DNA of 64,000 bases, taken from NCBI RefSeq assembly GCF_018130245.1, contig NZ_JAFCKP010000016.1, positions 113,696 through 177,695 on the forward strand, written 5' to 3'. How positions within the stretch are numbered: the stretch's first letter is position 1; every line of letters begins with the position of its first letter. The notes below the pieces were generated by a model. It was not told where the DNA came from. It made no database searches and saw only the letters and a list, made by a program, of their open reading frames with translations. This stretch comes from Bradyrhizobium sp. SZCCT0231 (GTDB lineage: Bacteria; Pseudomonadota; Alphaproteobacteria; Rhizobiales; Xanthobacteraceae). The translations under genes and the position numbers were made by a program. Positions 56,434-64,000 of the stretch are shown one piece after another.

Positions 56434-57813
56434 CTACCCCTTCCTCCCCACGCGATACGCCGCCGCCGGATGCGGCGCATCGAGCCTTGCACGCCCCCCA
56501 CCGAACAGCTTCTCCCGCAGCGTACCCTTCGCATACTCGCTCTTGTACCGTCCCCGCCGCGTCAGCTCCGGCACCAGCATGTCGGCGATATCTTCGAAAT
56601 CGCCGGGCGAGATCGCGAAGGCAACGTTGAGGCCGTCGACGTCCGTCGCTTCGAACCATTGCTCGATCTTGTCTGCGACCATCTCGGGCGTGCCGATCAC
56701 GACCGGGCCGGCGCCGCCGATGCCGACATGCTCGATGACGTCGCGCACGGTCCAGATGCGATCAGGATCGGCACGGGTGACGTTGTCCATCGCGCTGCGG
56801 CCGGCGTCGTTCTGGACGTGACGGACCTGCTGGTCGAGGTCGTAGCCGGAGAAGTCGACGCCGGTCCATCCCGACATCAGCGCCAGCGCCCCTTCGGGGC
56901 TGATATGGCGGCGATAGTCGGCGTATTTCTCCTTCGCCTCGGCTTCGGTCCGTCCGAGGATGATCGTCATCATCGAGAACATCAGGATCTCGGCCGGGTT
57001 GCGGCCGAGCGCGGCAGCCTCCTGGCGGATCGCGGAGACGCGCGGCGCGATCACCTTGGCCGACGGCCCCGACATGAACACGCATTCGGCGTGCTTGGCC
57101 GCGAATTGCCGGCCGCGCGGCGAGGTGCCGGCCTGGTACAGCACGGGCGTGCGCTGCGGCGACGGCTCGCTGAGATGGATGGTGTTGTTGATGCGGTAGT
57201 TCGCACCCTCATGATTGACACGATGAACTTTTGTGGGATCGGTGAAGATGCCTCGTGCCCGGTCGCGCAGCACGGCGTCGTCCTCCCAGCTGCCTTCCCA
57301 GAGCTTGTAGACGACCTCCATATATTCGTCGGCGATGTCGTAGCGGTCGTCATGTCCGGTCTGCTTGTCCTTGCCGGCACCGCGTGCGGCGCTGTCGAGA
57401 TAGCCGGTGACGACGTTCCAGCCGATCCGCCCCTCGGTGAGGTGGTCCAGCGTCGACATCCGCCGTGCGAACGGGTAGGGCGGCTCGAAGGACAGATTGC
57501 TGGTGACGCCGAAACCGAGATTTTGCGTCACCGCGGCCATCGCCGAGAGCAGCAGCAGCGGCTCGTTCGACGGCGTCTGTGCTGCATTGCGCAAGGCTGC
57601 GTCAGGGCTGTTGCCATAGACGTCATAGACGCCGAGCACGTCGGCCAGGAACAGCCCGTCGAAACGGCCACGCTCCAATGTCTTGGCGAGATCGATCCAG
57701 TAGGGCAGGCGGTTATACTCGGCGGTGCGGTCGCGCGGATGGGTCCAGAGGCCCGGTGACTGGTGTGCGACGCAATTCATCGCAAAGGCGTTGAGCCTGA
57801 TCTCTTTGGCCAT
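56434..57813 (-). CDS. LLM-class FMN-dependent monooxygenase (NtaA/SnaA/DszA type)
   Basis: A 459-residue bacterial-luciferase-like monooxygenase using reduced FMN and O2. Motifs are LERGRFDGLFLADVLGVYDVY, EPPYPFARRMSTLDHLTEGRIGWNVVTGYLDSAARG and TPVLYQAGTSPRGRQFAAKHAECVF, all characteristic of the NtaA/DmoA subgroup. Members attack aminopolycarboxylates, sulfides or dibenzothiophene sulfone. No separate flavin reductase gene is adjacent. ATG at 57813 is chosen at the start of the conserved domain. Confidence 0.93.
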   Translation of the reverse strand: MAKEIRLNAFAMNCVAHQSPGLWTHPRDRTAEYNRLPYWIDLAKTLERGRFDGLFLADVLGVYDVYGNSPDAALRNAAQTPSNEPLLLLSAMAAVTQNLGFGVTSNLSFEPPYPFARRMSTLDHLTEGRIGWNVVTGYLDSAARGAGKDKQTGHDDRYDIADEYMEVVYKLWEGSWEDDAVLRDRARGIFTDPTKVHRVNHEGANYRINNTIHLSEPSPQRTPVLYQAGTSPRGRQFAAKHAECVFMSGPSAKVIAPRVSAIRQEAAALGRNPAEILMFSMMTIILGRTEAEAKEKYADYRRHISPEGALALMSGWTGVDFSGYDLDQQVRHVQNDAGRSAMDNVTRADPDRIWTVRDVIEHVGIGGAGPVVIGTPEMVADKIEQWFEATDVDGLNVAFAISPGDFEDIADMLVPELTRRGRYKSEYAKGTLREKLFGGGRARLDAPHPAAAYRVGRKG

Positions 57814-57870
57814 GCTGGTCCCTCGGCGCCCTGTACTGAGCGCTCTTCGAATGATAGATGTGCGCCCCAA

Positions 57871-57974
57871 CTTGGCGAAGTTCTTGCATATAATTGGCCC
57901 TTGGCAAGGACCAAGATAGAAAGGCTTGGGTATTGGCAAGACCAGATTCAGCGGCGCCGCTGCGCTTGGCAAGC
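57871..57974. promoter_or_regulatory. Phased array of CTTGGCAAG palindromes
   Basis: Four copies of TTGGCAAG or TTGGCGAAG start at 57872, 57901, 57933 and 57966, about 29-33 bp apart, which places them on the same DNA face. The copies at 57899 (CCTTGGCAAGG) and 57964 (GCTTGGCAAGC) are perfect palindromes apart from the middle base. A perfect TATAAT is at 57889. The array lies in the 286-bp gap between the monooxygenase and M20 genes. It looks like an operator array, but the regulator is unknown. Confidence 0.6.
57872..57888 (+). promoter_or_regulatory. Possible sigma-54 promoter
   Basis: TTGGCGAAGTTCTTGCA has GG and GC with the spacing of the -24/-12 promoter (consensus TGGCAC-N5-TTGCA). It overlaps the first copy of the repeat array, so the match may be fortuitous. 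Confidence 0.3.
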
Positions 57975-58099
57975 CAATCTCAAGCGAGCAAGAACGAAAT
58001 CGCAAGAGAAACTACAAGAACTGTCCAAGCCCCCGCCACTTTCGACGGCCTATGTAGCCCGCTACGTTCGCCCGCGTCGAAACCTTGAAAACGAAAGCA

Positions 58100-59485
58100 A
58101 TGACCAGAGCCGACGCCATCACCCGCGCCCGGGATGACTTCAAATCCGGTGCGTTCCTCGCTGAACTCGACCGCCGCGTCGCCTACAAGACCGAGAGCCA
58201 GAATCCGTCGCGCGGCGCCGAGCTGCGCGCCTATCTGGAACAGGAGATGCAACCCGCCTTCGCGGCGCTCGACTTCACCAGCCGCATCGTCGAATCCCCG
58301 AGCGGCAAGGCGCCGTTCCTGTTCGCCGAGCATCACGAGAGCGCGTCCGCGCCGACCGTGCTGGTCTACGGCCATGGCGACGTCGTCGACGGCATGGAAG
58401 GCGAGTGGCGCGAGGGGCGCGATCCCTGGTGCACGACGGTTGCGGGGACGCGCCTCTATGGCCGCGGCACCGCCGACAACAAGGGCCAGCACAGTATCAA
58501 CATGGCGGCGCTGCGCGCGGTGCGCGAGGCCCGCGGCGGCAAGCTCGGTTTCAATGCCAAGTTCATCATCGAGATGGGCGAGGAGATCGGCTCGCCCGAT
58601 CTCGGCAAGGTCTGCGATCTCCATCGCGACGCGCTCAAGGCCGACCTGTTCGTGGCTTCCGACGGGCCGCGCCTGTCCGCCGACCGGCCGACGCTCTTTC
58701 TTGGCTGCCGTGGCGGCATCCGCATCCATCTCGACGTGAACTTGCGCGACGGCGGCCACCATTCCGGCAATTGGGGTGGCGTGCTCGCCAACCCCGCGAC
58801 CATCCTGGTCAATGCAATCTCGACGTTGGTCGATGGCCACGGCCGCCTTCAGCTCGACGCCCTGAAGCCGCCGCGGCTCACCAATCAGATCCGCTCCTAT
58901 CTCGCCGACGTGCAGGTGGTGCCGACCGCGGACGAGCCGGCGCTGGCCGAGAATTGGGGCGAGGAGGGGCTGTCCGCCGCCGAACGGCTCTACGCCTGGA
59001 ATACGCTGGAAGTGCTGGCGATGTCCTCCGGCAATATCGAGAAGCCGGCGAACGCCATTCCCGGCCACGCCAATGCCGTGCTGCAACTGCGTTTCGTGGT
59101 CGGCACCAAAATTGACGGGCTGATCGAGGCGATCCGCGCGCATCTGGTCCAGAAGGGTTTTCCCATGGTCGAGGTCAGGGCGGCCCAGAGCTTTGCCGCC
59201 TCACGCACCGATTTCGACAGTCCCTGGATCAAATGGGCGGCGGATTCGGTGACGGAGACCACCGGCAAGGCGCCGGCCGTGCTGCCGAATTTCGGCGGCT
59301 CGCTGCCGAACGACGTGTTTTCCGAGATTTTGGGCCTGCCGACGATCTGGGTCCCGCACTCCTATCCCGGCTGCTCCCAGCATGCGCCCAATGAGCACAT
59401 CCTGCTGCCATTGACCGAAGAGGCCTTGACGGTGATGGCCGGGCTGTTCTGGGATCTCGGCGAGTTGCCGGCGCCGTTAACCTGA
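58100..59485 (+). CDS. M20 family metallopeptidase
   Basis: A 461-residue zinc peptidase or amidohydrolase. Motifs are VLVYGHGDVVDG with the first zinc ligand, RLYGRGTADNKGQHSIN with the bridging Asp, the catalytic Glu pair in FIIEMGEEIGSPDL, and a C-terminal His in GCSQHAPNEHILL. The length suits the dipeptidase/ArgE-like subgroup. It directly precedes a glutamate/aspartate transporter operon, and may release amino acids from peptides or acylated forms. ATG 58100 is preferred over an upstream TTG at 58085. Confidence 0.9.
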   Translation: MTRADAITRARDDFKSGAFLAELDRRVAYKTESQNPSRGAELRAYLEQEMQPAFAALDFTSRIVESPSGKAPFLFAEHHESASAPTVLVYGHGDVVDGMEGEWREGRDPWCTTVAGTRLYGRGTADNKGQHSINMAALRAVREARGGKLGFNAKFIIEMGEEIGSPDLGKVCDLHRDALKADLFVASDGPRLSADRPTLFLGCRGGIRIHLDVNLRDGGHHSGNWGGVLANPATILVNAISTLVDGHGRLQLDALKPPRLTNQIRSYLADVQVVPTADEPALAENWGEEGLSAAERLYAWNTLEVLAMSSGNIEKPANAIPGHANAVLQLRFVVGTKIDGLIEAIRAHLVQKGFPMVEVRAAQSFAASRTDFDSPWIKWAADSVTETTGKAPAVLPNFGGSLPNDVFSEILGLPTIWVPHSYPGCSQHAPNEHILLPLTEEALTVMAGLFWDLGELPAPLT

Positions 59486-59572
59486 GCCGTTGATCCCGCC
59501 GAAAGTTACATTCTAATCCGGCTCGATTTGTGCTTGCATCCGGGCCGCATCATCCGAAAGGGGAAGAGAAAA

Positions 59573-60484
59573 GTGAAACATTTCCGCCACATCGGGCTCG
59601 CGCTCGCCGCGACCTTCGTCGTCAGCCAGGCCGGGGCCCAGGAGCTGACCGGCACGCTGAAGAACATCAAGGACACCGGCGCGATCACGCTGGGCTTCCG
59701 CGACTCCTCGATCCCGTTCTCCTATCTCGACGACAACCAGAAGCCCATCGGGTTCGCGATGGACATCTGCTACAAGATCGTCGACGCCGTGAAGAAGGAG
59801 CTCAAGCTCGACAAGCTCGAGGTCAAGCTCAACCCGGTGACCTCGGCAACCCGCATCCCGCTGATGGCCAACGGCACCATCGACCTCGAATGCGGCTCGA
59901 CCACGAACAATGCCGAGCGCCAGAAGCAGGTCGCTTTCACCAATACCCACTTCCTGACCGCCAGCCGCTACGTGTTCAAGAAGTCGAGCGGCCTGAAGTC
60001 GATCGACGACCTCAAGGGCAAGACCGTGGTCTCGACCGCCGGCACCACCAACATCAAGCAGCTTACCGAGGCCAACGTCGCGAAAAGCCTCGGCGCCAAC
60101 ATCATCCCGGCCAAGGACCACGCCGAAGCCTTCCTGATGGTCGAGACCGACCGCGCGGTCGCTTTCGTCATGGACGACATCCTGCTCGCGAGCCTCGTCG
60201 CCGGCTCGAAGTCACCGGGTGACTACGTCGTCTCCAAGGACGCGTTCTCCAAGCCCGAGCCCTACGGCATCATGCTGCGCAAGGACGACCCCGCCTTCAA
60301 GAAGGTGGTGGATGCTGCGACCGCCGCGCTCTACACCTCGGGCGAGGCCCAGAAGATCTACGACAAGTGGTTCATGAGCAAGGTCCCGCCGAAGGGCCTG
60401 AACCTCAACACGCCGATCTCGGCCGAGCTGAAGAACGAGTTCGCCAAGCCGACGGACTCGCCGAACCCGGACGACTACAAGTAA
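59573..60484 (+). CDS. gltI: Glutamate/aspartate ABC transporter binding protein
   Basis: A 303-residue periplasmic binding protein. The signal peptide HIGLALAATFVVSQAGA is followed by regions similar to E. coli GltI: RDSSIPFSYLDD, TSATRIPLMANGTIDLECGSTTNNAERQKQVAF, KGKTVVSTAGTTN and AVAFVMDDILLA, with IPAKDHAEAF. Together with the two permeases and the ATPase that follow, it forms a complete importer. The start is GTG at 59573 with GGGGAAGAG upstream. Confidence 0.92.
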   Translation: MKHFRHIGLALAATFVVSQAGAQELTGTLKNIKDTGAITLGFRDSSIPFSYLDDNQKPIGFAMDICYKIVDAVKKELKLDKLEVKLNPVTSATRIPLMANGTIDLECGSTTNNAERQKQVAFTNTHFLTASRYVFKKSSGLKSIDDLKGKTVVSTAGTTNIKQLTEANVAKSLGANIIPAKDHAEAFLMVETDRAVAFVMDDILLASLVAGSKSPGDYVVSKDAFSKPEPYGIMLRKDDPAFKKVVDAATAALYTSGEAQKIYDKWFMSKVPPKGLNLNTPISAELKNEFAKPTDSPNPDDYK

Positions 60485-60514
60485 GCTACAACCTCGATCT
60501 TTTCGATCGGGATC

Positions 60515-60551
60515 ATGTCCGGCCACTCTTGACTCCAGGGTGGCCGGACAT
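60515..60551 (+). terminator. Stem-loop between gltI and gltJ
   Basis: ATGTCCGGCCAC and GTGGCCGGACAT form a perfect 12-bp stem around a 13-nt loop. No T-tract follows. Such stem-loops after binding-protein genes usually protect the upstream mRNA and give more binding protein than permease. Confidence 0.75.
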
Positions 60552-60602
60552 TTGCATAGGCGCTCAGGACATCCATGACTGGCGCGTTCGCGCGGGGGAC
60601 AC

Positions 60603-61334
60603 GTGAACTACAACTGGAACTGGGGAATCTTTTTCCAGCCGAACCCGATGGGGACCGGCACCTATCTCGACATGCTGCTGTCGGGCCTGGCGCTGACCCT
60701 CAAGACCGCGGCGCTGGCCTGGGTCATCGCGCTGATCACCGGCTCGATCGTCGGCGTCATGCGCACGCTGCCGTCGAAGGGGGCCGCCTGGTTCGGCTTC
60801 GCCTACGTCGAATTCTTCCGCAACATGCCGCTCCTGGTGCAGCTGTTCCTGTGGTTCTTCGTGCTGCCGGAAATCCTGCCCAAGGCCGCGGGCCTGTGGC
60901 TGAAGCAAATGCCGAACGCGCCGTTCTGGACGGCTGCAATCGGCGTCGGCTTGTTCATGTCGGCCCGCGTCGCCGTACAATTGCAGGCCGGCATTGGTTC
61001 GCTGCCGCGCGGGCAGAAGATGGCGGCGACCGCGCTGGGCCTGACCACCGTGCAGGGCTATCGCTACGTGCTGCTGCCGATGGCGTTCCGCATCATCCTG
61101 CCGCCGCTGACCTCGGAGTTCCTCAACACCATCAAGAACACCGCGGTCGCCATCACCATCGGCCTGCTCGAGCTGACCGGACAGGCGCGCTCGATGCAGG
61201 AGTTCTCGTTCCAGGTGTTCGAGGCCTTCACGGCCGCGACCATCCTCTATCTCCTCGTCAACGCCGTCGTCGTGACCGCGATGCGCTTCCTTGAGCGCTG
61301 GGTCGCGATTCCCGGCTACATCACGGGGAAATAA
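60603..61334 (+). CDS. gltJ: Glutamate/aspartate ABC transporter permease GltJ-like
   Basis: A 243-residue His/Glu/Gln-type (HisM-like) permease with about five membrane segments. It has YLDMLLSGLALTLKTAALAWVIALITGSIVG and the cytoplasmic loop QAGIGSLPRGQKMAATALGLTTVQGYRYVLLPMAFRIILPPL that contacts the ATPase. The start is GTG. It pairs with the next permease to form the channel. Confidence 0.92.
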   Translation: MNYNWNWGIFFQPNPMGTGTYLDMLLSGLALTLKTAALAWVIALITGSIVGVMRTLPSKGAAWFGFAYVEFFRNMPLLVQLFLWFFVLPEILPKAAGLWLKQMPNAPFWTAAIGVGLFMSARVAVQLQAGIGSLPRGQKMAATALGLTTVQGYRYVLLPMAFRIILPPLTSEFLNTIKNTAVAITIGLLELTGQARSMQEFSFQVFEAFTAATILYLLVNAVVVTAMRFLERWVAIPGYITGK

Positions 61335-61337
61335 GCG

Positions 61338-62030
61338 ATGCTCGGAAATTTCGATTTCGACGTCATCCGCCGCGCGCTGCCCTATCTGTTCTACGAGGGC
61401 ATGACGTTCACGCTGACGCTGACGGCGCTCGCGGCGCTCGGCGGCCTGGTCTTCGGCACGGCGCTCGCCCTGATGCGCCTCTCCGGCCTCAAGCTGCTCG
61501 GCCGGATCGCCGGCGTCTATGTCGACTTCATGCGCTCGCTGCCGCTGGTGCTGGTGATCTTCTGGTTCTACTTCCTGGTGCCCTATATTGGGCAGTGGCT
61601 GACCGGCGCCTCGCGTCCGATCAGCGTCGGCGCGTTCGCATCCTCGCTCATCACCTTCATCATGTTCGAGGCGGCGTACTTCTCCGAGATCATGCGTGCG
61701 GGCATCCAGTCGATCTCGCGCGGCCAGCCGGCCGCAGCCAGCGCGCTGGGGCTGACCTACGCGCAGACCATGCGCTACGTCGTGCTGCCGCAGGCCTTCC
61801 GCAACATGCTGCCGGTCCTGATCACGCAGACCATCGTGCTGTTCCAGGACACCTCGCTGGTCTACGTCCTGTCGATCACGGACTTCCTGGGAGCGGCGAG
61901 CAAGGTGGCGCAGCGCGACGGGCGCCTCGTCGAAATGTATCTGTTCGCAGCAGTCGTCTACTTCACCATTTCCTGTATCGCGTCCTTCGGCGTCCGCCGC
62001 CTCCAGGCGCGCATCGCCATCATTCGATAG
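61338..62030 (+). CDS. gltK: Glutamate/aspartate ABC transporter permease GltK-like
   Basis: A 230-residue HisM-type permease with about five membrane segments. Its coupling loop is IMRAGIQSISRGQPAAASALGLTYAQTMRYVVLPQAFRNMLPVL, and LFQDTSLVYVLSITDFLGAA follows as in GltK. It starts with ATG three bases after the gltJ stop, so the two are translated together. Confidence 0.92.
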   Translation: MLGNFDFDVIRRALPYLFYEGMTFTLTLTALAALGGLVFGTALALMRLSGLKLLGRIAGVYVDFMRSLPLVLVIFWFYFLVPYIGQWLTGASRPISVGAFASSLITFIMFEAAYFSEIMRAGIQSISRGQPAAASALGLTYAQTMRYVVLPQAFRNMLPVLITQTIVLFQDTSLVYVLSITDFLGAASKVAQRDGRLVEMYLFAAVVYFTISCIASFGVRRLQARIAIIR

Positions 62031-62042
62031 AGCGTGTCGGTC

Positions 62043-62774
62043 ATGATCGAAATCAGCCACGTCAACAAATGGTACAGCCCGAGTTTCCAGGTGCTGACCG
62101 ACTGCACCACCAGCGTCACCAAGGGCGAGGTGGTCGTGGTCTGCGGCCCCTCCGGATCGGGCAAGTCGACGCTGATCAAATGCGTCAATGCGCTGGAGCC
62201 GTTCCAGAGCGGTGACATCCTGGTCGACGGCACCAAGGTCAACGATCCCAAGACCAACCTGCCGAAGCTGCGGTCGCGCGTCGGCATGGTGTTCCAGCAC
62301 TTCGAGCTGTTCCCGCACCTCAAGATCATCGACAATCTCTGCCTCGCGCAGGAGAAGGTGCTCGGCCGGTCGCACGACAAGGCGGTGACGAAGGGCATGC
62401 AACTGCTGGAGCGCGTCGGGTTGAAGGAGCAGGCGCAGAAATTCCCGGCGCAGCTCTCCGGCGGCCAGCAGCAGCGCGTCGCCATCGCGCGCGCACTCGC
62501 GATGGATCCGATCGTGATGCTGTTCGACGAGCCGACCTCGGCGCTCGATCCGGAAATGGTCAGCGAAGTTCTCGACGTCATGGTCGATCTCGCCCGCGAA
62601 GGCATGACCATGATGGTCGTGACCCACGAAATGGGCTTCGCCCGCAAGGTCGCCAACCGCGTGATCTTCATGGATCGCGGCGAGATCGTCGAGGACGCGG
62701 CAAAGGACGATTTCTTCGGTAAGCCCCGCAGCGACCGCGCGCAGAAGTTCTTGTCGAAGATTCTGTCGCATTAG
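62043..62774 (+). CDS. gltL: Glutamate/aspartate ABC transporter ATP-binding protein
   Basis: A 243-residue ABC ATPase. Walker A is [13 protein letters not shown], the signature is [15 protein letters not shown], Walker B is [16 protein letters not shown], and the H-loop is [13 protein letters not shown]. These match amino-acid importers of the GltL/GlnQ kind closely. GTG at 62034 is a possible alternative start, but ATG at 62043 begins the conserved [11 protein letters not shown]. Confidence 0.95.
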   Translation: MIEISHVNKWYSPSFQVLTDCTTSVTKGEVVVVCGPSGSGKSTLIKCVNALEPFQSGDILVDGTKVNDPKTNLPKLRSRVGMVFQHFELFPHLKIIDNLCLAQEKVLGRSHDKAVTKGMQLLERVGLKEQAQKFPAQLSGGQQQRVAIARALAMDPIVMLFDEPTSALDPEMVSEVLDVMVDLAREGMTMMVVTHEMGFARKVANRVIFMDRGEIVEDAAKDDFFGKPRSDRAQKFLSKILSH

Positions 62775-62781
62775 CCACCGC

Positions 62782-62890
62782 CGTCATTCCGGGACGCGCC
62801 TCTTGGCGCGGGCCCGGAATCCATTGTGCGACAGGACGCGAGGTGAGATGGATTCCGGGCTCATTCGCTTTGCGAATGCCCCGGAATGAC
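62782..62890. repeat. Palindromic dispersed repeat (GTCATTCCGGGAC type)
   Basis: CGTCATTCCGGGACGCGCC and the reverse-type GCCCCGGAATGACA ends, with GGAATCCATT and ATGGATTCC as an inner pair. It is related to the copy at 53636-53765 and separates the transporter operon from the transaminase gene. Confidence 0.82.
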
Positions 62891-62967
62891 AGATCGAGGG
62901 TTTATCGGCCCCGCCAAATCTCCTATACCGATGGCCAATCCCCCTTTTCCCTCCCAGGAGATCCGCC

Positions 62968-63828
62968 TTGGACCCGCTCGCCTACGTCAACGGCTCATTC
63001 GTCCCGCTCTCGGAAGCCAAAATCTCGGTGCTCGATCGCGGCTTCCTGTTTGCCGACGGCATCTACGAGGTCTCGGCGGTGCTGGACGGCAAGCTGGTCG
63101 ACAACGCCTCGCATCTGGCGCGGCTTGAGCGGTCCGTCGGCGAGATCAAGCTGAAGCTCCCGGAGACGATCGAGCGCATCACCGAGCTGCAGAAGGAGCT
63201 GATCGCGCGCAACAAGCTCGTGAACGGCCTCGTCTACCTCCAGGTCACGCGCGGCGCCGACAAGGGGCGCGACTTCCCGTTCCCCAAGGCTGACGTCAAG
63301 TCGAGCCTGGTGATGTTCACCTCGGAGAAGGACATCATCAACACCCCCGTGGCAAAGACCGGCATCAATGTCATCACGGTACCCGACATCCGCTGGGAGC
63401 GCCGCGACATCAAGAGCGTGGCGCTGCTGGCGCAAGTGCTGGCGAAGCAGGCCGCAGCCGAAGCCGGTGCGGGGGAAGCCTGGATGCTGCAGGACGGCTA
63501 CGTGACCGAGGGCGGCTCGTCCTCGGCGTTCATCCTGACCAAGGACGACGTCATCGTCACCCGCAAGAACTCCAACGCGATCTTGCCGGGCTGCACCCGC
63601 AAGGCCGTGATAGCGCTTGCCGAGGAGCGCCAGCTCCGCGTCGAGGAGCGGTCCTTCACGGTTGCCGAGGCGCTCGCCGCCAAGGAAGCGTTCATCACGT
63701 CGGCCTCGTCGTTCGTGCAGCCGGTGGTCGCAATCGACGGCAAGACGATCGGCGACGGCAAGCCCGGTCCGATGGCGACGCGCCTTCGCGAGATCTACGT
63801 GGAGTTCGCCAAGGCGACGGCGGTTTAG
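62968..63828 (+). CDS. dat: D-amino-acid transaminase (class IV PLP enzyme)
   Basis: A 286-residue aminotransferase that moves the amino group between D-amino acids and 2-keto acids, e.g. D-alanine and 2-oxoglutarate. It has YVNGSFVPLSEAKISVLDRGFLFADGIYEV, LVYLQVTRG, the PLP Lys in RWERRDIKSVALL (as in the Bacillus enzyme) and DGYVTEGGSSSAF. Branched-chain transaminase or aminodeoxychorismate lyase is less likely. The start is TTG at 62968 with AGGAG well placed. It follows the glutamate transporter genes. Confidence 0.85.
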   Translation: MDPLAYVNGSFVPLSEAKISVLDRGFLFADGIYEVSAVLDGKLVDNASHLARLERSVGEIKLKLPETIERITELQKELIARNKLVNGLVYLQVTRGADKGRDFPFPKADVKSSLVMFTSEKDIINTPVAKTGINVITVPDIRWERRDIKSVALLAQVLAKQAAAEAGAGEAWMLQDGYVTEGGSSSAFILTKDDVIVTRKNSNAILPGCTRKAVIALAEERQLRVEERSFTVAEALAAKEAFITSASSFVQPVVAIDGKTIGDGKPGPMATRLREIYVEFAKATAV

Positions 63829-63849
63829 GCCACACGTTCAGCTATCGTA

Positions 63850-63935
63850 GGGTGGGCAAAGGCGCACTTGCGCCGTGCCCACCTCTTCTCTCGCGTTTGC
63901 TGAAACAAGGTGGGCACGCTACGCTTTGCCCACCC
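63850..63935. repeat. Palindromic dispersed repeat (GGGTGGGCAAAG type)
   Basis: GGGTGGGCAAAG at the left and CTTTGCCCACCC at the right are perfectly inverted. Inner pairs are GTGCCCACCT and AGGTGGGCAC. Nothing further is recognised from here to the end of the window. Confidence 0.87.
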
Positions 63936-64000
63936 TCATATGGGGATTTGCGAGTCAAGGCCTTTCGGTTGGCTTGAGTGAGTTTGGCGCGGTGCGAGGG

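Overview
The window is a GC-rich alphaproteobacterial chromosome segment, most likely Bradyrhizobium. The reasons are a 345-residue HemH, a small heat-shock gene behind a ROSE-type RNA thermometer, an mmgR/suhB-type small RNA, a CpdR-type receiver and many dispersed palindromic repeats between genes. Genes are dense and on both strands. I see no phage, insertion sequence, CRISPR array or integrative element.

Layout. 1-2359: end of an M3 peptidase gene, a DUF1007 protein and a His-rich NicO metal transporter, overlapping head to tail. 2366-6740: a palindromic repeat, a MAPEG protein, ferrochelatase with an ABC-type binding protein, then a stomatin/NfeD pair. 6785-7759: an HxlR regulator divergent from a CMD-family gene, with two operator-like palindromes. 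7873-10814: KdsD and an outer-membrane barrel. 11015-17357: gltB-gltD. 17848-20440: a secreted protein, Hsp20 with heat-shock promoter and thermometer, and a lipase-like hydrolase. 20615-25400: a membrane di-haem c protein and a cyclase/TPR protein. 25626-27996: LysE and TauE exporters with a LysR regulator. 28090-31137: a HisN-type phosphatase, the small RNA, N-formylglutamate amidohydrolase, CpdR and tRNA-Val. 31138-38520: repeats, an ATC-hydrolase-like protein, Nudix, a mandelate-racemase homologue, a c-haem sensor cyclase, a branched-chain-type binding protein and a degenerate hydrolase.

38979-48323: a tiny membrane protein, a CreB/CreC-like system with a DUF4173 protein, a membrane GH3 enzyme, a peptide-type binding protein, a dihydropyrimidinase and a TetR regulator. 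48427-49810: pspA, yiaAB and a zinc-ribbon gene, divergent from tetR across three palindromes. 49867-57813: SDR, aldehyde dehydrogenase, old yellow enzyme, a degenerate GFA protein, a benzoylformate-decarboxylase-like ThDP enzyme and a flavin monooxygenase. 58100-63828: an M20 peptidase, a glutamate/aspartate ABC transporter (gltIJKL-like) and a D-amino-acid transaminase.

Themes. Several parts concern envelope and stress response: Hsp20 with its thermometer, the PspA operon, the CreBC-like system beside a NagZ-like enzyme, and the SPFH/NfeD pair. Nitrogen and amino-acid metabolism is also well represented (GltBD, GltIJKL, D-transaminase, dihydropyrimidinase, N-formylglutamate amidohydrolase). 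The most notable items for follow-up are the RNA elements, the palindromic operator sets, a phased CTTGGCAAG array before the M20 gene, a natural Lys-to-Arg change in the mandelate-racemase active site, and enzymes that have lost catalytic or metal-binding residues.
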